This document shows, in pieces, positions 1 to 7,765 of a DNA stretch of 64,000 nt. A program made the translations under genes and the position numbers. The stretch's first letter is position 1, and each line of letters starts with the position of its first letter. The notes below the pieces were generated by a model, which saw nothing but the letters and a program-made list of their open reading frames with translations, was not told the origin of the DNA and searched no databases. The stretch lies in the NCBI GenBank assembly GCA_964594125.1, contig CAZQLL010000001.1, forward strand, positions 124,001-188,000, given 5' to 3'. The stretch comes from CAVRZJ01 sp964594125. Its GTDB lineage: Bacteria > Acidobacteriota > Thermoanaerobaculia > Thermoanaerobaculales > Thermoanaerobaculaceae.

Positions 1-228
1 GCTGAAGAAGTGCCTGAAGGCGGGGATGAACCCGGTGCCGATCCCGACCAGCACGCCGAGCGCCAGGATCGCCAGGTCGGCCGGCTGCGGCATCGCGCTC
101 GGCAGGACGTAGAACGGCGCGACGAGAAAGTAGACGAACAGCACGAACAGCGGCGCGTGCCGCAGGGCCGCGAGCCAGCGCGCCGGGGCCGGCGCCGTGT
201 ACGTCACCGCCCTTGCGTCAGTGCCCAT
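1..228 (-). CDS. Polytopic membrane protein, 5' end only (possible O-antigen polymerase/ligase)
   Basis: Only the first 76 codons lie in the window; the gene runs off the left edge. The ATG at 228 sits inside the end of the preceding gene (11-nt overlap with its stop at 218), so the two are probably translationally coupled. After a short basic N-terminus there are two hydrophobic segments, at about residues 26-42 (LFVLFVYFLVAPFYVL) and 47-65. Context inside a polysaccharide operon makes a Wzy or WaaL-type polymerase/ligase the best guess, but the diagnostic C-terminal half is outside the window, so this remains inference. Confidence 0.55.
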   Translation of the reverse strand, partial: MGTDARAVTYTAPAPARWLAALRHAPLFVLFVYFLVAPFYVLPSAMPQPADLAILALGVLVGIGTGFIPAFRHFFS

Positions 229-1414
229 CGGCCACGCTCCGGATCACGTCCACCACTCGCGCGGTGGCGTTCTGACGCTCCGCCAGGTGGTGCGCCAGAT
301 ACCGCTCGACGGCTCCCGCGCTCGATCGTTTCCACGTCGACATCAGCGCATCGACCTGTCCCCCGAGCGCACCGCCGGCCGACAGCGCCATCCCGGCGCC
401 CGCCGACACGTAGTCGTGCACCCACCCGGCGCCCGGGACCTCCAGGACCCCGATCGGCCTGCCGAGGATCAGTGCCTCGAGGCCGACCGTGGAGGCGAGA
501 ACAACGGCGGCGTCGGCCAGTGCCAGCAGCGGGTAGAGCGCCTCGCCGACGACGACCCGGACGCGGTCGCCGAGGCCCAGCGGTGCCAGGGCCCTTTCGA
601 CTGCCCGCGCCGACTCGCTGCCGTGCAGCTTGACCAGCAGCGTCGCGCGGCCCGACCCGAGCATTCCCTGCACCCCGGCGACGAAGCGGGCGATCAGCTC
701 GAGCTTCTCGCGCGTCGAGCAGAAGCCGAGATCGTCGATCGGGTTCGAGAGGAAGAGCAGGCATCGACCCCGGAGACCGAGGCGACCGCGGAGCTCGGCG
801 GCCGCCGCGGACCAGTCCGTGTCGCCCAGCGCGTCGAACCTGGGGCTGCCGGTCAGGACCAGGTGGCTCTCGTCAACACCGGCCTGCCGGAAGTAGCCGG
901 CACTGGCCTCGCCCCACGCGGCCACCGCTGCGGCACCGCCGCCCCCGTACGGCCTCCCCTTCTCCGCGTCCGGGAGCGGAAACCTGATCCCCTCCTGCAA
1001 CAGCACGAAGGGTATGCCCCGCGCCCGCAGCAGATCCACGATGCGGTCGTACGGGAAGGCAGCATCATTGGGGAGCACCGCCAGCCGGGGCGCTTGGCGC
1101 AGGCACGCCTCCACGCGGCGGGAGAGCGAGACGTGCCACGCGGCGCGACGCACGACGGTCCGGAGCATCCGACCCACGGCGCCGGTGCGGGCGCGTCCCG
1201 ACGGCCCCTCGATCCTGCGCGGCCCGTCCATGATCCTGACGAGACCCACGCCCGCGTCGCGGAAGCGCGCCTCGGGCGACCGCATCCCCCTGAACTCGCA
1301 CAGCGAGACGACCCTCACGCCGAGGTCGGTGTGCGACCGCAGCGCTTTCGCCACCGGGTGCATCATCGCCGCATGGTGGCGGTCGTTCGAGATGTAGAGG
1401 TCGATCAGGGCCAC
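218..1414 (-). CDS. GT-B fold transferase, capsule/CDP-glycerol transferase-like
   Basis: A 398-residue protein without signal peptide or membrane segment. The GTG at 1414 follows the stop of the upstream glycosyltransferase by one base and is preferred to a longer frame that starts at 1489 inside that gene. The second half carries LLVKLHGSE and, about 40 residues on, VLASTVGLEALILGRP, the S/T-EA-GxP pattern with which GT-B enzymes hold a nucleotide-activated donor. Overall it resembles the capsule polysaccharide/CDP-glycerol glycerophosphotransferase group more than GT4. It probably adds one unit of the repeat on the cytoplasmic face. Donor and acceptor cannot be read from sequence. It lies in a minus-strand run of transferases and overlaps the membrane protein downstream. 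Confidence 0.75.
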   Translation of the reverse strand: MALIDLYISNDRHHAAMMHPVAKALRSHTDLGVRVVSLCEFRGMRSPEARFRDAGVGLVRIMDGPRRIEGPSGRARTGAVGRMLRTVVRRAAWHVSLSRRVEACLRQAPRLAVLPNDAAFPYDRIVDLLRARGIPFVLLQEGIRFPLPDAEKGRPYGGGGAAAVAAWGEASAGYFRQAGVDESHLVLTGSPRFDALGDTDWSAAAAELRGRLGLRGRCLLFLSNPIDDLGFCSTREKLELIARFVAGVQGMLGSGRATLLVKLHGSESARAVERALAPLGLGDRVRVVVGEALYPLLALADAAVVLASTVGLEALILGRPIGVLEVPGAGWVHDYVSAGAGMALSAGGALGGQVDALMSTWKRSSAGAVERYLAHHLAERQNATARVVDVIRSVADGH

Positions 1415-1415
1415 G

Positions 1416-2540
1416 TCAGGCCACCGTCCCGAGAAGCTCGTCGCGATAACGCGCGGTGACCGTGGCCACGTCGAAGCGGCCGACCACACGCCGGCCGGCT
1501 TCGCCCATGGCGCGCCGTGCCTGGTCGTCGACCAGCAGGCGGTGCAGCGCGCCGGCGAGCGCGGCGCTGTCCCCTACAGGGACGAGCAGGCCGTTCACGC
1601 CGGGAGCGTCGACGATCTCCGCGGGCCCGGCGTGGCAGTCGGTGGCAACCACGGCCGTACCGCACGCCATCGCCTGGATGAGGACCCCCGGCAGACCCTC
1701 GTTCCGCGACGACAGGGCAAAGACCGCGGCGCGCGCCATGTAGCGAAACGGGTTCTTGTCGAAGCCGGAGAAGGCGACGTCGGCGGCAACGCCCAGCCGG
1801 CCGGCTTCGGCCTCGAGGCGCCCGCGCATCGGCCCGACGCCGAGGATGAATAGGCGTCCGGGCATCTCCCGGCGCAACGCCGCGAACGCCCCGAGCAGCG
1901 TCAGGTGGTCCTTCTGCGGCACGAGCCGCCCGGCGGTCATGATCACCGGCGGCCCGCCCGCGAACCACGGATGGTCGATCGGCGCCGCCGCCTGCGCCGC
2001 GATCGACTCGTCGACGACGGGGTTGAACACCACGCGGACCCGCTGCGGGGGCAGCCGGAGGTACCGGAGAAGATCCGATCGCACGCCCCCCGAGACCGCC
2101 AGGACTCGATCGGCGAACCTGTAAAGTGCGCGCTTCACCACTACCTCGAGCAGCCGCCGCGGGGTGCGCCCGCCGTTGAACAGGATGTTCCGCTCGGAAA
2201 GCACCAGCCGGCCAGGGCGCCCGGCGAGGCGGTGGGCGAGAACGGCCGGCACGTTGCCGCCGCTGTCGAGCGACAGGATCACGTCGGGCGCCGCCCGCCG
2301 GAGGTACGCCGCGAGCGGAAGCGTGGCGGCACGCAGCCGGCCCGCATCGAGTGATACGACCTCGCTCTCCGGCGGCACGTCGGCCAGCCACTCTCCGGCC
2401 CGCCGCACGAGCACAAGCGTCACTGTGAAGCTACCGGCGAGCCCCTTCAGGAGGGTCAGCGTGACGCGGTCGGCCCCGCCCTGACCCATCGCGACGCGAA
2501 ACACCGCGAGCCTCGGCAGCGAAGCCCGGACCATGCTCAT
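1416..2540 (-). CDS. Glycosyltransferase family 4
   Basis: A 374-residue cytosolic GT4-type enzyme. The ATG at 2540 (a second is at 2534) is chosen because the longer frame begins inside the upstream gene, which ends at 2600. The N-terminal Rossmann half starts with an AMGQGGADR segment, typical of GT4 acceptor-side loops. The C-terminal half shows VIMTAGRLVPQKDH, then SRNEGLPGVLIQAMACG and the usual C-terminal helix. The donor-binding EX7E motif reads E-GLPGVLI-Q, so the second Glu is Gln, a variant seen in part of the family. It presumably transfers a hexose from a nucleotide sugar to the lipid-linked repeat. The sugar is unknown. Confidence 0.88.
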   Translation of the reverse strand: MSMVRASLPRLAVFRVAMGQGGADRVTLTLLKGLAGSFTVTLVLVRRAGEWLADVPPESEVVSLDAGRLRAATLPLAAYLRRAAPDVILSLDSGGNVPAVLAHRLAGRPGRLVLSERNILFNGGRTPRRLLEVVVKRALYRFADRVLAVSGGVRSDLLRYLRLPPQRVRVVFNPVVDESIAAQAAAPIDHPWFAGGPPVIMTAGRLVPQKDHLTLLGAFAALRREMPGRLFILGVGPMRGRLEAEAGRLGVAADVAFSGFDKNPFRYMARAAVFALSSRNEGLPGVLIQAMACGTAVVATDCHAGPAEIVDAPGVNGLLVPVGDSAALAGALHRLLVDDQARRAMGEAGRRVVGRFDVATVTARYRDELLGTVA

Positions 2541-2599
2541 CGCCGCGGCCCCCGGCCCGATGGCAGCGTTGCCCCCCCGGCGGCGCGCCAGACTCCCAT

Positions 2600-3748
2600 T
2601 CAGGCGGCGGGCTCCCCGATCCCTGTGAGCACGGCGCGGGCGCGAGCGTCCCACGTGTAGTGCGCCTGGAGATCCTGCCGCGCGGCTCTGCCGAGCCGAT
2701 CGGCCAGGCCCGGGGCGTCGAGCAGCCGCCGCACCGCGCCCTCCCAGGCATCGACGTCCGCCGGCGGCGCCAGAAGGGCGTTACGACCATCCTCCAGCAC
2801 CTCGCGAAGGACCGGGAGGTCCGAGGCGACGATCGGCCGGCCGGCGGCCATGTACTCGAACATCTTCATCGGCGACATCCAGCGGCTGGTGTCGGCGGTG
2901 CCCGTGGCTACCGCGACGCTATTCTGGTAGGGCATCAGGAGGACGTCCAGGCGCGCGTACCAATGGCCCAACCGTTCGGGCGGAACGAATCCATGAAACG
3001 TCACGTTCGGCGGTGTGGGCGTTGTGCGCCACGCCGCCAGCTCGCTCTCGCCGCCTCCCACCAGGTGGAAGCGGGCTTCGGGCATCCGCCCGGCGAGCTC
3101 GACCACCAGCTCCACACCGCGGCCGGCGTACAGGCTGCCCACGTACCCGATCGATCGTACTCCGGGCTCGGGGTCGACCGGCGGCGAGCCCGCAGAGCCG
3201 GGCTCGCCAGGGACGATCGGATCCGCGCCGTCGTGAGCGACAACCGTCTCGACGGTGGCAGGCAGCAGGCCGGCCTCTTCGAGGATGGTCCGCAGGGCCG
3301 TAGAGATTACTACCAGGCGCCGCAACTCGGGTGACCGCATCAGCCGCCGCCACAGGTACGCCCCGAACATGCCCTCCGGCAGGCCGTGGGCCTCGAAGAT
3401 TACCGGGAGCCCGGTGCCGAGCGCTATCCATGCGCCCAGGAGATCGCGGCTGTAGACGAGGTCGAAGTCGGCCGCGGCCCGGCGGAGCAGCGTGCGCACC
3501 TGCCATGCGAAGACCAGCCCGCCCCCCCGCACCGCCGGGTGCCGTAGCTTGCGCACGGTGAAGGCGGACGCAACACCGTAGAACCCGAACACATCGGGGA
3601 CGCCCGGCTCCTCGCGCTGCGGGCAGTCCTTCACCGTCAGCGTGACTTCGTGCCCGGTGCGCGCAAACCCGTGGCACATCCTCATCACGTGGATGCTGCT
3701 GGCCCGCCGAGACGGCACGTAGGACGTGGACAGGTAGAGGATTCGCAC
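2600..3748 (-). CDS. Glycosyltransferase family 4
   Basis: A 382-residue GT4 enzyme starting at GTG 3748, six bases after the upstream stop at 3755. The N-terminus (RILYLSTSYVPSRRASSIH) is the typical GT-B first strand and acceptor loop. The C-terminal Rossmann domain has SIGYVGSLYAGRGVE, HGFVPPERLGHWYARLDVLL and KMFEYMAAGRPIVASDLP, the last being the nucleotide-sugar binding loop in the form common to GT4 enzymes acting on surface glycans. There is no membrane segment; it should act at the cytoplasmic membrane face on undecaprenyl-linked sugars. It is the second of several consecutive transferases, and the 59-bp gap to the next gene is free of features. Donor and acceptor unknown. Confidence 0.9.
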   Translation of the reverse strand: MRILYLSTSYVPSRRASSIHVMRMCHGFARTGHEVTLTVKDCPQREEPGVPDVFGFYGVASAFTVRKLRHPAVRGGGLVFAWQVRTLLRRAAADFDLVYSRDLLGAWIALGTGLPVIFEAHGLPEGMFGAYLWRRLMRSPELRRLVVISTALRTILEEAGLLPATVETVVAHDGADPIVPGEPGSAGSPPVDPEPGVRSIGYVGSLYAGRGVELVVELAGRMPEARFHLVGGGESELAAWRTTPTPPNVTFHGFVPPERLGHWYARLDVLLMPYQNSVAVATGTADTSRWMSPMKMFEYMAAGRPIVASDLPVLREVLEDGRNALLAPPADVDAWEGAVRRLLDAPGLADRLGRAARQDLQAHYTWDARARAVLTGIGEPAA

Positions 3749-3754
3749 TGTTTC

Positions 3755-4969
3755 TCAGCGCCCCGAGATCGCGGCCGCCTGCACGACCTCGCGAAACACC
3801 GAGAGCAGCCTCGCCGTGGTCGACGACACCTCGTACTCGCGAAGCACCGCCTCGTCCGGCGCTAGGGCCGTCCCGGTCACGATGAGCTCGCGCATGTACG
3901 CCGCCAGACCGTCGATGTCGGAGTGCGCGAAGGCGCGGTATCCAAGCCTCCGCAGGAACTGCGCCGTGGGGCTGTCCGCAGGGGTGATGCCGACGATCGG
4001 GCGCCTGCTGCCCGCATAGTCGACGACCTTCGACGGGAGAAAGGGGCTGCCTGGGAAGTCGGCGTCGATGACGACCAGGCACTGTGAGGCTCTCATCAGC
4101 CGCAGGCTCTCGGCGTACTGGACTTTCGGCTCGGAGGAAACCACACCTTCCAAGCCGTGCTCAGCGATCAGGCGGGCAAGGTCCCGGTCACGAAAGCTGC
4201 CGCCCTCATCGGTGGCGCCGACGAATCTCACCAGGCACTTCTGTCGGAGATCGGCGTCGGCGCCTAGAAGGCGTGCGAGTGCCGCCAGCAGTGGACGTGG
4301 GTTCCGATCGCCGTAGAGCGCTCCGATGTAGCTGATGACGAACCTGTCCTGCCGGGGTTCCGACCCCAGGTAGAGGCGGGGGTCGAAACAATGCGGGACG
4401 ACGATCCCGCGCTGTCGCAGGGCGACGGGGTACTTGGCCATGACGAGGTGCTGTGCCTGCTCGTTCGTGAAGATCACGCGCTGGCTCTGCTTTACGACCC
4501 CGGACTCCTGGCGCCGCAGGCTGAGATTCCGCAGCAGACCATATCTCTTGAAGGGGTTATCGACCCACGGATCGGAGAAATGAGAGATAAAGGGAATGTC
4601 AGTGGCCCGAGAAAGCCGTGCACCCAGCACATTGCTCTCCTGAGGATTGGAGAACGAGAAGATCAGGTTGGACCGATGTATCTCGACCATATTCAGAAGC
4701 GACCCGAGGATCGCACCCTCGCGACGTGCCCGCCGCGACCGCCGCACCAGGGCATTCCCGCCTGCGGCGCCGGGCGGAGTCGGGGGCGCGATTCGAAATA
4801 CGGGCGCGCCCGAACTCCAGTCTCCCGGCTCTCCGGCGGTTGCGACCACAGGCTTGGCGCCCTGAGCAATCCACTCGGGGATCATCTTGCCGATGAGCAT
4901 GGCCTGCGGGCGAACCATGGGCGGCGCCCACCAACTCAGGCATAGCGGCCGTAACTCTCTCCTATCCAC
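3755..4969 (-). CDS. Glycosyltransferase, GT-B fold (GT4-like)
   Basis: A 404-residue protein, GTG start at 4969 with no nearby Shine-Dalgarno; a later ATG at 4918 is possible. It opens with a short hydrophobic strand (LCLSWWAPPMVRPQAML) and has the GT-B bipartite layout: an N-terminal half ending in FISHFSDPWVDNPFKRY, then FVISYIGALYGDRNPRPLL at the start of the nucleotide-binding half and SPFLPSKVVDYAGSRRPIVG near the end. That last loop corresponds to the donor loop of GT4 enzymes but lacks a full EX7E motif. It is the first gene of the transferase run that reads leftward, with about 270 bp of non-coding DNA in front. Substrate unknown. Confidence 0.82.
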   Translation of the reverse strand: MDRRELRPLCLSWWAPPMVRPQAMLIGKMIPEWIAQGAKPVVATAGEPGDWSSGAPVFRIAPPTPPGAAGGNALVRRSRRARREGAILGSLLNMVEIHRSNLIFSFSNPQESNVLGARLSRATDIPFISHFSDPWVDNPFKRYGLLRNLSLRRQESGVVKQSQRVIFTNEQAQHLVMAKYPVALRQRGIVVPHCFDPRLYLGSEPRQDRFVISYIGALYGDRNPRPLLAALARLLGADADLRQKCLVRFVGATDEGGSFRDRDLARLIAEHGLEGVVSSEPKVQYAESLRLMRASQCLVVIDADFPGSPFLPSKVVDYAGSRRPIVGITPADSPTAQFLRRLGYRAFAHSDIDGLAAYMRELIVTGTALAPDEAVLREYEVSSTTARLLSVFREVVQAAAISGR

Positions 4970-5239
4970 TGCAGGCAGCGTTCACCCTCTCCCGGAGGAC
5001 CCGGGTAGCCGAAAGGAGGCCCCGGTGAAGCCCGACGATCGGCAGCTTTCCAGCGCGTGAGACCTGATGCTTGGCCTTCTTCGGAGCACCGGGAGCAGAT
5101 CGGGCGAGGCGGTTTGGCTCCTGGTTGTTAGGGTGGAGGGGCCTCCGTGTGGGTCGGAGAAAGGACACCCCGAATCGCACTAAGTGCTGGGGCACCATTG
5201 TCCGCTGGAGCCGCCCCGAATCGGTGGACAATCGGCCGC
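4970..5239. other. Non-coding gap between two minus-strand genes
   Basis: About 270 bp between the methyltransferase stop (5240) and the next transferase start (4969). No convincing reading frame or strong hairpin. Composition falls noticeably from the surrounding 70% GC at this point, marking one edge of the lower-GC patch that runs to about 7.76 kb. A promoter for the transferase run is likely but I cannot place it. Confidence 0.4.
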
Positions 5240-5908
5240 TCATCCGGCACCCACTGGGCCGCCAACGGCGTTGACAAAGTGGAACAGGATCTGCTTCCTC
5301 CGCGGACGGACGCTCCGGCGAACCAAGAGTCTAACAAGGTTCTTGAGGTACACGCGATACCAAAGCGCATACCCAAACTGTGACCAGCCGCGCGTCACGA
5401 AGACCTTGTGCCTGATCGGGCGGAGGACGGCGAACGAGTGCTCGTCGTACGAGTTCACATGTTCCCCACCTGGAGCTATAACTTCGCCATAAGGCACCAC
5501 AATGAATAGCTGTCGACAACACGACAGAAGGTGACCTGCCACCTCGACATCGCAGGACAGGTGTTCCAGGACGTTGGAGGACAGAACAACGGAAACGCGG
5601 GGAACCACGGTGTGGTCCCCGACCAGGAAGGACGCAATCGAGCCAAAACGCGCACGGCAGGCGTCAATAGCACGCGGAGAGTGATCGACGCCGATGAGGG
5701 TCGCCTTGGGAAAAGCATTCTTGTATAACGGAAATGCATCACCCGTCCCGCAACCGAAGTCAAGGAACGTCCCATCGAACGTGCCCGGCAATCCGAGAAG
5801 CGGGATTTGAGCCCGCGCGAACTGCATGGTCTGAACAGGACCACGCCGCACTTGCCAGTCCCCGGAGGCGAATCGCCTATCCCAGTACTCCTTGGTGTTG
5901 ACGTTCAT
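5240..5908 (-). CDS. Class I SAM-dependent methyltransferase
   Basis: A 222-residue protein of the class I Rossmann methyltransferase type. It opens with NVNTKEYWDRRFASGDWQ, usual for methyltransferases of sugar and lipid clusters. SAM-binding motif I is FLDFGCGTGDAFPLY at about residue 48, the acidic residue after strand 2 is in LIGVDHSPRAID, and motif IV/post-I is VLSSNVLEHL. The last 40 residues are basic. It probably O-methylates a sugar of the repeat unit or a lipid-linked intermediate. Base composition is lower in GC than most neighbours and matches the flippase gene upstream, 71 bp away. The target is inference from context. Confidence 0.85.
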   Translation of the reverse strand: MNVNTKEYWDRRFASGDWQVRRGPVQTMQFARAQIPLLGLPGTFDGTFLDFGCGTGDAFPLYKNAFPKATLIGVDHSPRAIDACRARFGSIASFLVGDHTVVPRVSVVLSSNVLEHLSCDVEVAGHLLSCCRQLFIVVPYGEVIAPGGEHVNSYDEHSFAVLRPIRHKVFVTRGWSQFGYALWYRVYLKNLVRLLVRRSVRPRRKQILFHFVNAVGGPVGAG

Positions 5909-5979
5909 TGCCGACCCCTACCACACTTAACGGGGCACGAACGCTTTGCCCCCCAGCCGCAGTGTTCCGTGCAGCTGCC

Positions 5980-7371
5980 TCAGCATCCTGATTGTGGCCC
6001 AGACGACCCCGCAGCAAGCACTCTTGGTCGATGCATGACACTCAAAGCCCACCAGAAGGTCCAGGCTGCGTGGAACAGGTACGCGAGGAGTCGCGCACCT
6101 GCAAGGCCGTTGGCACCGAACCGAACCAAGAGGAGTGTCGCCACGAGGTAGACAATTGCCCAAGCCGTGTTCATCACAAACCCAAGCCACATCCGGCCAG
6201 AGGCCGCGATGAGGTGCCCGATGGGACCCTGGAGCGAGACGATTAGAGAGGTTGCCAACCCAAGGACCAGTGCAGTCCACCCGGCAGCAAACCCCGGGCC
6301 GTACATTGCCATGATCCATGGACTAGCGAACGAGAGGATGCAGACAAGTGGCGTCGCCACGGCCGCCGTAGCGCCAACGAGTACCCTGAAGATCCTGACC
6401 ACCGAGCGCATATCGCCAGCACCGATCCTCTCGGAGAGAACCGGAAGGAACACGCCGCCTGCAACACGCGGAAGGAAGATGACGACACCGAACCACTGAG
6501 TGACAACCCGGAAGATCCCCATCTCTGAGTAGCCGTGGGGCTGATTGACCAACATCGCGGCGCACGCCCAATCGACCGGCGTGACCATCATGCTCGCAAG
6601 GAGGGCGGGAAAGGAGAAGTGCCACAACATCTTCCAGTCCTCGGCCTTGAGCCCAAAGACCAGCGGGACGCCCGCACGGCGCGCCTCGTACCGGACGGCC
6701 ACGTGGTTAACGAACCAAGCAAACGCAGCACTCCCTGCAATCCCCCAGACAGCTCCGCTCACCCCTCGTGAAGATGCCCCGGCCACGACGAGAATGGGCG
6801 TTGCCAGCCCCGAAAGCGTGCTGACCAGCGTCCTTGTTCTGAACGCTTCGAACCCTCCCAGCGCGCCCAACTGCGCCCCATTGAGGGCGCCCAAGAAGAG
6901 CGTTATCGCTCCGATGCGCAGCACCCCCGTGAGGTGTGGAGCGGCCAACGTGTTTGCCGCCACCCAAGGTCCTGCGATCACCAGTGTGATCGCGACGACA
7001 GCGGCGGAACAGGCTACAACGAGTCCCGAGAGGATCATCACCCGACCTGCCCTGGGCGGATCCGAGACGCGGTATTGGGCGACGTACTTCGTGGCCGTGA
7101 GTCCAAGACCGAATCCAGCGAAAAGCTGAAACATGTCGACTGTGTTTTGAATGATGCCAAACTCGCCGAGGGCTTCGCGCCCGAGTACCCTAGCGACGAC
7201 AATTGACGACGCAAGGCCCAACGCGCGAGCCACAAATGCCCCGACGAAAGCCCACATCGTCCCCGAGGCGAGACGCGCGCCCGCACCGGTTGCCATGAAG
7301 GGTGTCAGCGCCCGCCCTAGCGACTGGGGCAGTCTGCGGATAATCCAATCTATGCCCTGCTCTGGAGTCAT
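5980..7371 (-). CDS. Oligosaccharide flippase (Wzx, MATE/MOP superfamily)
   Basis: A 463-residue polytopic membrane protein with about 12-14 hydrophobic segments spread through its length. The start is ATG 7371 (GTG 7374 is in frame just before). The first segments (GTMWAFVGAFVARALGLASS, then VVARVLGREALGEFGI) are the signature N-terminus of polysaccharide flippases of the MOP group, with the charged R-x-LG-x-x-x-GEFG loop after helix 1. It should move the undecaprenyl-linked repeat across the inner membrane. It lies in the lower-GC patch with the methyltransferase. Two more flippase-type genes occur at 32685-34046 and 42561-44129, so this locus may assemble more than one glycan. Confidence 0.88.
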   Translation of the reverse strand: MTPEQGIDWIIRRLPQSLGRALTPFMATGAGARLASGTMWAFVGAFVARALGLASSIVVARVLGREALGEFGIIQNTVDMFQLFAGFGLGLTATKYVAQYRVSDPPRAGRVMILSGLVVACSAAVVAITLVIAGPWVAANTLAAPHLTGVLRIGAITLFLGALNGAQLGALGGFEAFRTRTLVSTLSGLATPILVVAGASSRGVSGAVWGIAGSAAFAWFVNHVAVRYEARRAGVPLVFGLKAEDWKMLWHFSFPALLASMMVTPVDWACAAMLVNQPHGYSEMGIFRVVTQWFGVVIFLPRVAGGVFLPVLSERIGAGDMRSVVRIFRVLVGATAAVATPLVCILSFASPWIMAMYGPGFAAGWTALVLGLATSLIVSLQGPIGHLIAASGRMWLGFVMNTAWAIVYLVATLLLVRFGANGLAGARLLAYLFHAAWTFWWALSVMHRPRVLAAGSSGPQSGC

Positions 7372-7374
7372 CAC

Positions 7375-7765
7375 AGTGAGTTCGGTTCAGGGGGTGAGGC
7401 TGCCCCCGGTCTGCTCCCGCGCTACGCTGGCGCAACGACGGTTCCGAACGATCTCTAGCAGCCGGGTGAGGTCATGGCAGCCAGAACTTGGCGCTTGACC
7501 CTGATGGGTGTAATCGACTGTGGGCATAGCGTGTCTGTCGTTCGATGGACACGCTACCGCCATTGGATCGCACCACAAACCACGACCCTTCATAATATTA
7601 CCGTGTGCACCACGATGCAGGCTCCGTGACATATGGCTCGAACAAACCTCACCTAGAGAATACCCACTTGCGGAGAGTATAACGATAGGAGCGAAACTCA
7701 TCCGCGTGTATCAGGCCCACTCCGTCCGCTCGAACCTGAGACCGTTCCCGGATGCGGTCCCCATC
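7375..7765. other. Gene-free, lower-GC gap
   Basis: About 390 bp between the flippase start and the stop of the co-polymerase/kinase gene. The only frame of note (7387-7701, minus) has a composition and content unlike any family I know and no ribosome binding site, so I do not call it. The stretch is clearly less GC-rich than the flanks and probably holds the promoter of the flippase-methyltransferase pair. Confidence 0.4.

Noticed and set aside
5240..7371. Prophage or integrative element as source of the low-GC patch
   Set aside because: No integrase, attachment repeats or phage genes; only polysaccharide functions are present.
7387..7701. Possible 104-residue gene in the gap before the flippase
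   Set aside because: No ribosome site, no family resemblance, odd residue use; the gap looks regulatory.
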